Notes: a model not told the origin generated them from the letters alone. 64,000 nt of DNA from Lycium barbarum (GCF_019175385.1 NC_083344.1:57474782-57538781); one strand, 5' to 3'; positions 25,521 through 36,095 are shown, numbered from the stretch's first letter. Numbers and translations: made by a program.

Positions 25521-25620
25521 TGTTGGCCCTGTGTGGCCTTTGTTGGTATTTTCTGCGTGCAGGGTATTTGGGATAGTCCGTAAAACAAAGGAGACTCTGC
25601 CGAAATTTTTCTGGAAATTA
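25521..25620 (+). repeat. Cassette shared by R8 LTR and R5/V interiors
   Basis: TGTTGGCCCTGTGTGGC, then a pyrimidine tract and CTGCGTGCAGG, then GAGACTCTGCCGAAATTTTTC. The same order of words is found at 33787-33887 (3' LTR), 44785-44870 on the - strand (R5 interior) and 59902-59995 (V interior). TTTTCTGCGTGCAG resembles a 3' splice site. Confidence 0.7.
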
Positions 25621-25727
25621 GCTAAATTTGAAATAAAGCCTTGTCGGCTTCTACTATATACTGGAATGCGTTTGAGTGCCCAGATCGGGCACTAGTCACG
25701 GCCTACGGGGTTGGGTCGTGACAAAAG

Positions 25728-25739
25728 TGGTATCAGAGC
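25728..25739 (+). promoter_or_regulatory. Primer binding site of R8
   Basis: TGGTATCAGAGC, complementary to the 3' end of plant initiator tRNA-Met, 4 bases after the LTR. Confidence 0.95.
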
Positions 25740-25895
25740 GGTTCGTCCTCGGAATGTCTACAGACCGTGTCTAGTAGAGTCTTGTTTATCGGCGTGTTGT
25801 GCACCACACCTATAAACAGGAGGCTACAGGGCATTTAGGATACTACCCTTCTTTCTGTCTTAGATCGTGCGATAGAGTTGTGTTATCAGGATGAT
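25740..25895 (+). other. Conserved untranslated leader of R8
   Basis: About 150 bases between PBS and gag with the landmarks GTGTCTAGTAGAGTCTTG, CACCACACCTATAAACAGGAGGCTACAGG (in parts), CATTTAGG and TCTTAGATCGTGCGATAGAG. The same leader follows the PBS in R6, R5 and V, and a more diverged version in R2. ATCG-TG-CGAT is a small inverted repeat. A packaging or dimerisation role is possible but unproven. Confidence 0.7.
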
Positions 25896-25926
25896 TCCTC
25901 CCTAACGAATCGTTACATTTGCAGTT

Positions 25927-28137
25927 ATGCCTCCAAAAAAGGCGTCAGCAGCCCAAAAGGCCAAGGCAGCAGCTGTGGGAGAGACTAGTCGGGCCCAGAG
26001 GACTACCAGGGCCCATTCCCATATTGTCCCTGATATTTTGCCCCCGACAGAGGGCTCTTCCACACCGCCACACGTAGAGGAGATTGGAGCAGCAGCAGCT
26101 GCAGGTCGAGGGGCGGCTCCACCGCCAGCTCCCGCATTTCCAGTACCTGAGCCCCCAGCTCCACGGCCAGGCACTGAGGATCAGTCTATGAGGGAGGCAG
26201 TCCAGCTATTGACCAGGCTTGTGGCAGGACAGGTTCAGGGGCACGGATTGGGAGGTGACCGAGCATATAGGCGTGACAGTTCGAGAGCTCGTGAGTTCTT
26301 GACTTGTGGCCCTCCAGAGTTCTTCGGGACAAAGCCCGAGGAGGATCCTGAGGAGTTTATCAGGAAGATGCGGCGCACCTTACATTTGATTAATGCTTCC
26401 GCGACAGAGTCAGTCACATTGGCTTCGTACCGGTTGTATGATATAGCGGCAAATTGGTACGAGTCATGTGAGTTATCCAGACGCGACGACGCTCCCCCAG
26501 CAGTTTGGGATGATTTTTCTCAGGATTTTCTTAGCCATTTTCTGCCTCCGGAGTTACGGCGGGCCAAGGCTGATATATTCTTATTGCTGAGACAGAGGGG
26601 CCGCAGTGTTAGAGAGTACAGTATGGAGTTCGACTCATTGGCCCGATATGCACCTGCTGTGGTAGCTACTATGGCTGACAGGATGCACAGGTATATTATG
26701 GGGTTGGACCGGTATTTTGTCGACAGTTGTTTGGTATTAGCCGCTCAGCCCGATATGGATATTGCCCGTATTCAAGCGCACGCCCAGGGCATGGAGGACC
26801 GGCACAGGGGTCATCAGCCCGATAGGAGTCAGGATCGGAGACAGCCCAAGAGGGCCAGATCGTCCGGGTATTCTGGAGAGTTTCGGGGCAGACAACCTCA
26901 GCAGCCGCAGCAGCCTAGCAGATATCCATTCCAGCCGGCACAGAGCGCACCTCCACAGCCTACAGGTCGCAGATTTCATAGCCCGGGTTATTCAGGAGCA
27001 GGTCAGAGCTCCAAGGCTTCAGGTTCGCGGACGGATAGGGGTTCTGGTCAGACGAGGCCACCTAGGCCTCAGTGTTCTTATTGTGACAGATACCATCCTT
27101 GGGAGTGCTACAGAGCCACCGGTGCATGTTTTTCTTATGGCCGTCAGGGCCATTCTGTGAGAGATTGCCCGTATAAGGGTAGTTCGGGTGGTGCAGCGCA
27201 GCCTACCGGATCAGCCACCGGGTCATCATCTTCGTCAGTGGCTATGCGCCCTACAGGGTCGGGTGCATCAGCACCGGCGGGTCGTGGTGGAGCTTCTGGT
27301 ACTAGCGGTCCTTCGAACCGCATTTACGCTTTGGCCAGCCGCCAGGATCAGGAGGCATCGCCTAATGTCGTTACAGGTACATTATTGGTTTTCTCACGGT
27401 CTGTGTATGCATTAATTGATCCAGGTTCGACCCTGTCATATATTTCGCCTCTTGTTGCTGGTAAAATTGGTATAACGTCTGAACCTATAGAGCCATTTGA
27501 GGTAGCCACACCGATTGGGGACTTTATTGTAGCGAAACAGGTATATAAAGAATGTTCTGTAATTATATGCGGCCGAGATACTAAGGCAGATCTGGTGGAG
27601 TTAGATATGATCGAGTTCGATGTTATTATGGGTATGGACTGGCTAGCTTCCTGTTATGCTAATGTTTACTGCCAAAATAAGGTAGTTCATTTCCAGTTTC
27701 CTGGGGAGCCAGTTATAGAATGGGCAGGTAATACTGCATCGCCGAAAGGTAAGTTTATTTCATACCTTAAGGCGAAGAAAATGATCAGAAAGGGTTATAT
27801 TTATCATCTGGTTCGGGTACAAGACTTGACAGTAGAAACACCGACTCTTCAGTCAGTTCCCGTGGTTAATGAATTTCCGGATGTATTCCCAGATGAGCTT
27901 CCAGGCCTTCCTCCAGAGCGGGAGATAGATTTTACTATTGATTTGCTTCCAGATACTCAGCCTATATCTATCCCCCCGTACAAAATGGCACCGGCAGAAT
28001 TGAAAGAACTGAAAGAGCAGTTGAAGGATTTGTTAGAAAAAGGCTTCATCAGACCCAGTACTTCGCCTTGGGGAGCCCCAGTATTATTTGTGCATAAGAA
28101 AGATGGGTCGCTGCGTATGTGTATTGATTATCGTTAG
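25927..28137 (+). pseudogene. gag-pol: R8 gag-pol part 1: Gag, protease, N-terminal RT
   Basis: 736 codons from the ATG after TTTGCAGTT ([10 protein letters not shown]) to a TAG at 28135-28137. An Ala/Pro-rich N-terminus is followed by the retrotransposon Gag domain (around ANWYES, residue ~175) and a basic Gln/Arg-rich linker. A first Cys/His cluster ([12 protein letters not shown]) precedes a zinc knuckle at residues 401-414. That knuckle reads C-X2-Y-X4-H-X4-C, so its second Cys is Tyr, while R6 keeps Cys. Protease with [12 protein letters not shown] (Asp498; the D-P-G-S variant), then RT fingers from ~645 (LPPEREIDF ... CIDYR). The stop falls in a strictly conserved RT motif, so it is a lesion and not a Gag/Pol boundary. 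The start matches that of R6 gag. Confidence 0.9.
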
Positions 28138-28562
28138 CTGAATAAGGTAACCATAAAGAATAAATACCCCCTCCCCAGAATTGATGATTTGTTTGATCAG
28201 TTGCAGGGCGCCAAATATTTTTCGAATATAGACCTTCGGTCAGGCTATCACCAGGTACGGGTACGAGAGGCCGATATTCCTAAGACAGTATTCCGGACCA
28301 GATATGGGCATTATGAATTCAGAGTTATGTCATTTGGGTTAACTAATGCTCCTGCGGTATTCATGGATCTAATGAATCGGGTATTCAGGCCGTTCTTGGA
28401 TATGTTCGTAATTGTATTTATCGATGATATTCTGGTTTATTCTCGGTCCGAGGCAGAGCACGCAGATCATCTAAGAGCGGTATTAGGGGTACTTCGGCAT
28501 CAGAAATTATATGCAAAATTTTCTAAATGTGAATTCTGGCTGGCTTCAGTGGCATTCCTGGG
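28138..28562 (+). pseudogene. pol: R8 pol part 2: RT palm
   Basis: The same frame continues after the stop. It contains [10 protein letters not shown] (first catalytic Asp) and [10 protein letters not shown], in which the FIDD box (28417-28428) is the gypsy form of YXDD. All three catalytic aspartates are present. The frame breaks at about 28562 by loss of one base within the L-G-H-I-I region that follows CEFW, after which the protein continues in another frame. Confidence 0.9.
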
Positions 28563-28931
28563 CATATTATTGCAGCTGATGGTGTCCGGGTGGATACACA
28601 GAAGATTGAGGCCATGAAGAATTGGCCCAGACCCACGACGCCCACAGAGGTATGTAGTTTTCTGGGGTTAGCAGGCCATTACAGAAGATTTGTGGAAAAG
28701 TTTGCTTCGATTTCAGCGCCTTTGACAAGGCTAACTCAGAAGGGAGCCAAGTTCCAGTGGACTGATGCTTGTGAACGAAACTTCCAGTTGTTGAAAGAGA
28801 AGCTGACTACAGCTCCAGTTCTGACTCTTCCCGAGGGACCAGACCGGTATGTTATTTATTGTGATGCTTCTGGTGTAGGGTTAGGCTGTGTATTGATGCA
28901 GCACGACCGAGTTATAGCTTATGCCTGCTGA
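28563..28931 (+). pseudogene. pol: R8 pol part 3: RT thumb and start of RNase H
   Basis: Reads in the frame one base shifted: [14 protein letters not shown], then [12 protein letters not shown] (thumb/connection) and the RNase H start [18 protein letters not shown] with its first catalytic Asp. It ends at a TGA (28929-28931) in the A-(S/C)-R-Q-L-K motif, consistent with decay of a CGA codon. Confidence 0.9.
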
Positions 28932-29846
28932 CAGCTCAAAAAGCATGAAAAGAATTATCCTACTCACGATCTGGAGCTTGCAGCGGTGATTCATGCCCTG
29001 AAGATATGGAGACATTATTTATATGGCGTTCATGTTGATATCTATACAGATCATAAGAGTCTCCAGTATATTTTTAAGCAGAAGGAGCTTAATTTGCGGC
29101 AACGGAGGTGGCTAGAGCTCCTGAAAGACTATGATGTGGATATTTTGTATCATCCGGGCAAGGCTAATGTTGTTGCAGATGCACTCAGCCAGAAATCTAT
29201 GGGCAGCTTGGCAGATTTACAGCCAGACAAGAGAGAGATAGTATGTGACATTCATCAGTTGGCTAATCTTGGGGTTCGTTTGGCCGATTCTGGCGGTACA
29301 CGGATTTCTGTTCGAGGGATTTCTGAATCATCTATTAAGGAAGATATCAGGCGGCATCAATATGAAGATCCTGTTTTAGCTCGGTACAGAGACACAGCCT
29401 ATGATAAGGAGAAGACTCCGTTCGAGTTTACACCAGACGGAACCTTACTATACAGAGGCAGGTTGTGTGTACCTGATATTGCGGGGCTACGGCAGCAGGT
29501 TATGGGCGAGGCACACTATGCTCGCTATTCTGTTCATCCTGGGTCTACGAAGATGTACCATGATCTTAGATGCCTATACTGGTGGGATGGTATGAAACGG
29601 GATATCGCAGAGTTCGTCGCCCAGTGTCCAAATTGTCAGCAGGTCAAAATTGAACATCAGAAACCGGGTGGACTGTTGCAGGAAATGGAAATTCCGACGT
29701 GGAAGTGGGAGATCATTAATATGGACTTCAATACAGGTTTGCCTCGCACTCCACGGAAGTATGATTCCATCTGGGTTATTGTTGATAGGCTGACAAAATC
29801 AGCCCATTTTCTCCCCGTCAGAACTACTTATTCCGCTGAGGATTAA
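28932..29846 (+). pseudogene. pol: R8 pol part 4: RNase H and N-terminal integrase
   Basis: Contains [18 protein letters not shown] and [11 protein letters not shown] (RNase H Glu and Asp), [13 protein letters not shown] at its end, then the integrase zinc-binding region ([18 protein letters not shown] ... CPNCQQVK) and the start of the catalytic core, [10 protein letters not shown], with the first catalytic Asp at 29724-29726. It stops at a TAA (29844-29846) between the first and second catalytic aspartates. Confidence 0.9.
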
Positions 29847-30881
29847 GCCGGGCTTTATATAAAAGAAATTGTGCGACTTCATGGAGTTCCTATATCTATT
29901 ATCACTGACAGAGGTGCTCAGTTCACAGCGAACTTCTGGAGATCTTTTCAGGAAGGATTAGGGACTCAGCTGAGCCTGAGTACAACTTTTCATCCTCAGA
30001 GTGACGGACAGGCCGAGCGCACCATCCAGACGCTTGAAGATATGTTGCGGGCCTGTGTTATTGATTTCAGAGGTAGCTGGGATGATCACTTGCCATTGAT
30101 TGAATTTGCTTATAATAACAGTTACCATTCCAGCATCCAGATGGCTCCGTACGAGGCCTTGTATGGCAGGAAATGCAGGTCACCTATCGGCAGGTTTGAT
30201 ATTGGCGAGACAGAGTTAATTGGCCCAGATATGATCCTGCAGGCCGTTGATAAGGTGAAACCTATCCAAGAGCGACTGTTAGCAGCCCAAAGTCGATATA
30301 AGTCATACGCCGATAAACGGCGTCGACCGTTGGAATTCCAGGTAGGCGATTGGGTATTCCTGAAGGTATCGCCTATGAAAGGCGTGATGCGGTTCGGCAG
30401 GAAGGGTAAGCTCAGTCCGCGTTATATTGGGCCTTATCAGATTATTAGAAAAATTGGAAATGTCGCCTATGAGTTAGATCTGCCATCAGATTTGGAAGCG
30501 GTACATCCGGTATTCCATGTATCTATGCTCCGCAAATGCATTGGTGATTCCTCTAGAATATTCCCTGCGGATGATATTCAGGTGACGGAGCAGTTATCTT
30601 ATGAGGAGCAACCCGTAGCTATCTTGGACCGCCAGGTAAGGAAGCTCCGGAACAAAGATGTAGCCTCTGTTAAGGTGCTGTGGCGGAACAACAATAGGGA
30701 AGAAATGACCTGGGAGGCCGAAGAGGAAATGAAGATGAAGTATCCTCATTTGTTCCCTATGCCTACAGGTTATCTTGAATCCCTGCTTAAATTTCATTTC
30801 TATATCAATTGTATGTCATACGTACTGTCTATAAACATAAACTCCCCCAAAGTATTTTTAGACCCTATAAGCTTAATTTAA
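29847..30881 (+). pseudogene. pol: R8 pol part 5: integrase core and chromodomain
   Basis: Same frame as part 4. The second Asp is in SIITDRGAQFT (29907-29909) and the Glu in DGQAERTIQ (30015-30017), so the D-D-E triad is complete across parts 4 and 5. Then the GPY/F-type region (LSPRYIGPYQI), VHPVFHVSMLRK, and a chromodomain-like tail ILDRQVRKLRNK ... VLWRN ... TWEAEEEMKMKYPHLF (about 30600-30765), typical of Tekay/Del chromoviruses. Such tails are thought to steer integration to heterochromatin, in keeping with the nest. The natural stop is at 30879-30881. Confidence 0.92.
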
Positions 30882-30899
30882 CATTCGAGGACGAATGTT
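30880..30899 (+). other. Pre-PPT hairpin of R8 (AGGA loop)
   Basis: AACATTCG, AGGA, CGAATGTT: a perfect 8-bp stem with a 4-base loop, overlapping the pol stop codon and 2 bases before the polypurine tract. Confidence 0.85.
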
Positions 30900-30901
30900 C
30901 T

Positions 30902-30915
30902 AAAGGGGGGGAGGA
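30902..30915 (+). promoter_or_regulatory. Polypurine tract of R8
   Basis: AAAGGGGGGGAGGA directly before the 3' LTR start TGTTATATCCC. Confidence 0.9.
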
Positions 30916-33900
30916 TGTTATATCCCGTGTTTTCGCACGATTGGAAAATTTGAAATATATTGGATTCGTGAGAAATAAGGTCAAATTTGATTTTTATTGA
31001 ACATAAGAGTTGTGCATGAAAGAATAGAGTCATGGAAGTGTGGGACAAGGCTAAGGGCAATTTTGGAATTTTGGAATTTTGAAAATTAGTTTCGGGAATT
31101 ACAAAACGTGGACTACAAGTCATTGGGCCACAAAACAAATTGGAAGGAACATTTTAGGCCCAATGCATGGTGTGGCCGGCCATGGTGTGGCCCAAGCCCA
31201 CAAATTGTATTAAATTTCCATGTGTTAAATTATCATAAGGGATATTATTATATATATAGTCATCTTTATCCATTAGATGACTTAGAATAGAAATCAAGAA
31301 CAAGAGCAAGAAGAGAGGAGCTCTCGGGTTGGCCATAGAGAAATTAGCTATCAAAAATCTTGTTCTAAAATATTTTCCCTTGTTGGACTTCCACTAATTC
31401 AAAGTCCCTTTGTAACTTGGTATAGTTGGTTTGGAGGATGGAGGTCTTGATTCTTCAAAGTGATCATTCATTCAAGTGAAGAAGACTAGTGGAGAAGGTG
31501 ATAATTTATCCCTTATCTTTGTGTTATTAAGTCTTGTTTGTGTTGTAGTATGTAGAAATCTGTTTATTTTATGGAAAAATGAAAGTTTGCAAAGTGGGTT
31601 TGGAATATGGGGTTGTAGCCGTGAAGTATATGTGTGGTATACATGTATGAGTGAACTTTATGTTATAATCTAGTTATGGTTATGATGAAATGCATATTAG
31701 AATTGGAAGTTGAATGAATTTAGTTGAAGTTGATAAAATGGGCATATGGCCGTATGGTATGTGGACTTGGAATGGAAATGAATTGAGTTGTTTAGTGTGT
31801 TATTGTGATGCTTTCAATGTAAATGAAGATGGGATAATATGAGTTTGTATTGAAATGGAATGTAGAAACTTATGTCGTTTTAGTATGATTTTCCGACATT
31901 AGGAAAATGAAGTTATTTGGTTGTTAGTTGTGTTGATCATTGATGAATTTGGAAGTTGGAAACATGTTATTAATATGTATGCCAAAGATTTGATGTTTTG
32001 AACAAGTTATGACTTTGGCGGAAAGTTGTATATTATGTATATCGTGTGTATAACTTGAGGAAACGATATGAGATATTTCAAAAACTATATTGTGATGATC
32101 TTGATTGATAATGAATGTGAAATCATCGATATTAGTTTGAAGATTTAGGTTGGGGTGAAGGTTATATCATTTTGTTAAAAAGATGGCTAGTTGAAGGATA
32201 TCGTGTTTCTAATGGTTGTTGTTGATGTTGATGTTGATGTTGTTGTTTGGGTTGTTGTTGATGGTTTTTAGCCGAGTTGAATTCTCGGGGGTGCTATATG
32301 TATAGGGGAAGTGCTGCCGAAATTTCGGTAGGCAAATATGCATTAAATTGAATTTATGGCATCCATAACTCATAATTGGTAAATGTGACCATTTGCAGAT
32401 TTTTGACGAAACGGGAAGTGAGCTTGGATAGACTTAAAAAGCTCAAAAGGTATGTAAAGCTACCCCGATTCTTCTCTTGGCATGCCTTAAGTGTGTTAGG
32501 GCCGGATTCGGGCCTCGGAAGATTTTCTGGCCATCGGAATCCGCAAGTGAAAATTTCATCTTTTCCTTCAGTAGAATTGAGCCATCTTGGTATGCTTTTC
32601 CTGAGATTATGCAAATTTGCTCTAAATTACTTGGAAAGCTATAGAATGTCCGTAGAACCTTTTTAGGTGACCCCATAAGCTTAGAGGGCATAATTTGAGC
32701 CCGCCGCCTTGTTTGTCCCGAGGTGGGCCCACTATTCCCGGTTTTGCCCTTATTGTACTCAAGTCTTGCTTTCGAGCGGTTTTTGAAAGAAATGTTTTGA
32801 CTACTATTCTAATTACCTAACAAACATTGTTTTAAATATTCCATTAAGTCTGATAAATTGTTTTGACACTCGAAACGACTTCGGAAAGGTTATACTTTGT
32901 AATTCATTATGATCCCATCCGATTTCATTGGATTGGTTTGTCAGTAATATGCCTCGTCGAGTTTCTGAAAATATTTATACTATTTTAATTGCATTTAGTC
33001 TCTCACTACTCCACTCGTGGATGCCCCAATGTTTCCCACACTGAGCCCGGGCCAGGATATGTTGTCAAGCGTGATCCTTTGCATTGTTCGCCGTGCCTCG
33101 ATGTGAGGGGGCAGGTATACGCGTACATGGGTTTGTGGAGTATGTTGTGCCATGTACGCTTGTTCTGATATGATTTGCTATGGCCATCTGATATGATATA
33201 TTATGTGACGGGGTTATGCCCCATTCTGATTCTTCTGTGTTGTGGCACCAGCGTCCGGAGGGTGGCCACGTTCTGTCTGCCGAGTCCCTTGGCAGGGGCC
33301 GGATTTGATATGACATATGTTTCTGTACACACTCTGCATGTTTTGAAAATATGTATTTGATACTTTGGATTTTCTGCTCACTTTCTGTACGTTCTGTACC
33401 AGTTATGATTTTGTTTCTGTAATTCAGGCTTTACATATTCAATACATATTTCGTACTGACCCCCTTTCCTCGGGGGCTGCGTTTTCATGCCGCGCAGGTA
33501 CCGACGACAGGTTTGCCGATCCGTCTGTCTAGGATATCTTTTCTGCCATTTGGAGCGCTCTTTTATTCAGAGCCATCTTTTGGTACAGTCTGTCACTTCT
33601 ATATATGTATATTCTCGTTCATGGGTACGGCGGGGCCCTGTCCCGCCATATGATTCTGTTAGTCTGTTTAGAGGTCTGTAGACATGTTTGTGGGTTGGGG
33701 TCTTTCTGTACAGATGTGTGTATATGTTGTGTTTGGGCGATCCCATTCGCCGCGGCGGCTGGTCCGCATATATTTAAATGTTGCTCTGTTGGCCCTGTGT
33801 GGCCTATGTTGGTATTTTCTGCGTGCAGGGTATTTGGGATAGTCCGTAAAACAAAGGAGACTCTGCCGAAATTTTTCTGGAAATTAGCTAAATTTGAAAT

Positions 33901-33989
33901 AAAGCCTTGTCGGCTTCTGCTATATACTGGAATACGTTTGAGTGCCCAGATCGGGCACTAGTCACGGCCTACGGGGTTGGGTCGTGACA
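30916..33989 (+). mobile_element. 3' LTR of R8 (3074 bp)
   Basis: Near-identical to 22657-25723. Differences seen include an 8-base insertion near 31070-31085, loss of a 7-base TTGTTAG repeat near 31920, one extra GATGTT unit near 32230, and scattered transitions. In this copy the hairpin stem TCAGTAC reads TCAATAC. Confidence 0.95.
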
Positions 33990-35699
33990 CTAGTGAAGAG
34001 TTCTTTGGAGCAAGGGAAACACAAATCTTGGCAAGTTTGCAAGTGTAGCCAAGTGAAGATTCAAAGTAAAAGAGGTAAGATTTGAGCTTTTTCTTATATA
34101 TTATAGATGCTTAAGTGTGTTGTAGAGTATAAAGATGGATGAAATGTATGTGTTATGAAGGTGTGTGTGTGTGGCCGTGACTTTCATAGCCAAGCCGTGA
34201 GTGTGTATGTGTTGTGTGTTGTGTTGTGTTATGTTGTGTGTTGGTTATTGTTATAAAGTATAGAAAATATGGAGATTCATGAAAATATGTATATGGGGTG
34301 TGTTGGCCGAATGGTGTAGGTTGTGGAATGGTGTGGTGAATTAATTTTACTTAGTATTGTAATTGTTGTTATGGTAAGTTCCATGATGTAAAATAAGGAT
34401 TTAATGGTTAAGGAGTGAAATTGTGTTGATTGTGGATTCTAGATTGCTAATGAAAAGCTTAATGATCTTAGAGAAATTATGGTAGTTGGAGACTTGCTTT
34501 AGAGATTATGTAAATTGAAAATATTGTTCTTGAATGCATGGAAGATAATGAGACTAGTATGATGTTGTTGGTGTATGAACTATTAGGTCGTTATTGTTTT
34601 ATTAAAGTTGGAAGGTCTTGAAGGGAATTGTACATTGATTGAATTGTTAGAATGTACTTTGGGTCGGTTATCGAAATTGTTAGTATGGTTGTTGGCTTTG
34701 TTATTGATAATTTGGCCGGGTTGAATTCCCGGGATTGTTGATGATTGAAATTGGCCAAGTTGAACTTGGTGGGATGGAGTATTTACAGGGGAAGTGTTGC
34801 CGAAATTTCGGTAGACAAATGTTACGTTAAGATTCCAATTCCAAATGCTCTAACCAAAGTTTGGTAAATGTGACCAATTTGTAGATTTTTGCGGATTTGC
34901 GACTTGAATTTGGAGTAGCAAAAGGGGCGGAAAGAGGTATGTAAGGCTTCACCCTTCCTTCTATGGCATGTCTTAGACGTAATAAGTTGGATACGAGCCT
35001 TGGGGATAACCCTATTCACCGGAACCCGCACCTAAAGTTTCCCCTTTTTCATTCAATGGAATTGAACTAGAAGTTGTGCAAAATGTTGAAAAACCTTCCT
35101 AAACCTCTAGAACTTGCATAAAGAGGACCCGATTACTTTAAAACCCTCACAAGTAACGCCATGACATGTAATATATGAAAATTTAGTACGCCGCCTCATT
35201 TGACCAGATGTGGGCCCATTATTCCCGGATTCTTCCCTACTGTTCAGTTATTACCCGATAAGTGTTACAACTATTCTAAGGATAGTATTTCTATGATAAT
35301 AATGATAACGATGATGTTAAGGAAGAGAGTATATCTATGATGAGTCTGACAAGAGTGATTCCACGACTAAGAGTCTTGAGCTAAGGACTCAATACGAGGG
35401 TGAAAGTGTCAAGCTAGTTATTGATCTTTAATGCTACTTCTTGGTTATGACCCGAGTTTCTAAAGACTTCAAGTGAGTGATTTATGATGTTGATGACCTT
35501 GTCCTATGTTTTCCCTTAACGCTATTCTTCGTTGATAGTCTCGCCTTATAATATTAGTCCCTTCAAGGCGAGGCAAAGTCATGATGATTATTCCATAACG
35601 CAATCGGAGGTTTCCGACCTTATGTCACTCCGATAGAGTTGTAGTTTTCACTTGGACTCTCATGCATGCTTTATACTTTTGTATGAGTTATTTTATGAC

Positions 35700-35885
35700 A
35701 CCGTGCCATCCAACGGGCGGCCGGGCAGATATACACACCACTATAGTGGGCAGCTTATACCCCGGACGCGGGAGGCCTGGACGCGGGCTCACACACCGTT
35801 CCTACATGGACGGGCAGTATATACACCATACCTATGGGTTCGGGCAGTATTACACCGTACCTACGCGGTCGGGCAGTGTACTTGA
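35700..35885 (+). repeat. Hairpin repeats in R7 LTR
   Basis: Five degenerate units of the type ACACCGTACCTACG-CGG(T/C)CGGGCAG. Same LTR position and same GC-rich inverted-repeat character as the arrays in R6, T2, S1, U and V, but a different primary sequence. Confidence 0.6.
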
Positions 35886-36036
35886 GATGACTATATGTTA
35901 TTTCTAGAGGTAAAGTTAAATTGCATAAGTATCTGCCTTAAGAGGCAAACAGAGGTACAGATTATATCCCTCCTTCTCTATGCTATGTTTTATGCTTTCT
36001 TGTATGATCTTATTTTACTATTCATGCCTTACATAC

Positions 36037-36095
36037 TCGGTACATCATTCGTACTGACGTCCCTTCTTGCGGACGCTGCGTTTCATGCCGCGCAG
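36037..36095 (+). other. Triple-hairpin module in R7
   Basis: CGGTAC/GTACTG (one G-U pair), GTCC/GGAC and CTGCG/CGCAG. The second stem differs at both sides from the C5/G5 stem of R8 and keeps pairing. Confidence 0.7.

Larger units (their letters stand above)
22657..25723 (+). mobile_element. 5' LTR of R8 (3067 bp)
   Basis: Starts TGTTATATCCCGTG and ends TCGTGACA. Landmarks in order: TATA box 22979-22992, GTT-rich stretch about 23950-23990, core block GGGGAAGTGCTGCC about 24038-24052, donor-like block 24181-24190, two ACTGAGCCC/GCCGAGTCCC repeat relics (24775-25030), U5 hairpin module 25173-25231, GGCGGGGCCCTGTCCCGCC hairpin (about 25363-25382), cassette shared with R5 and V interiors (25521-25620), terminal hairpins (25676-25723). 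The 118-residue ORF at 25339-25695 is not supported; its counterpart is not kept in related LTRs. Confidence 0.95.
22657..33989 (+). mobile_element. R8: full-length Tekay/Del-type Ty3/gypsy element
   Basis: 11,333 bp with a perfect TSD CTAGT (22652-22656 and 33990-33994). 5' LTR 22657-25723, PBS 25728-25739, gag-pol 25927-30881, PPT 30902-30915, 3' LTR 30916-33989. The order Gag, PR, RT, RNase H, INT, chromodomain is that of chromoviruses. The LTRs differ at roughly 40 positions by eye over ~3 kb plus small indels, so insertion is fairly recent. Three in-frame stops and one frameshift disable pol. It is the innermost and hence youngest insertion of the nest. Confidence 0.95.

Noticed and set aside
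25339..25695. 118-codon ORF in R8 LTRs (also 33605-33961)
   Set aside because: Present in both LTRs only because they are copies; the region is made of hairpin blocks and other families do not keep the frame.
25728..25739. tRNA-like match as a tRNA gene
   Set aside because: Only the 12 bases complementary to the tRNA 3' end are present; it is a primer binding site, as are the four others.
26762..27160. 132-codon ORF overlapping gag
   Set aside because: Out-of-frame shadow of the GC-rich gag gene; R6 has no intact equivalent.
28135..28137. TAG in the polyprotein as a programmed readthrough or Gag/Pol stop
   Set aside because: It lies inside a conserved RT motif, far after protease, and three more lesions follow; simple decay is the better explanation.
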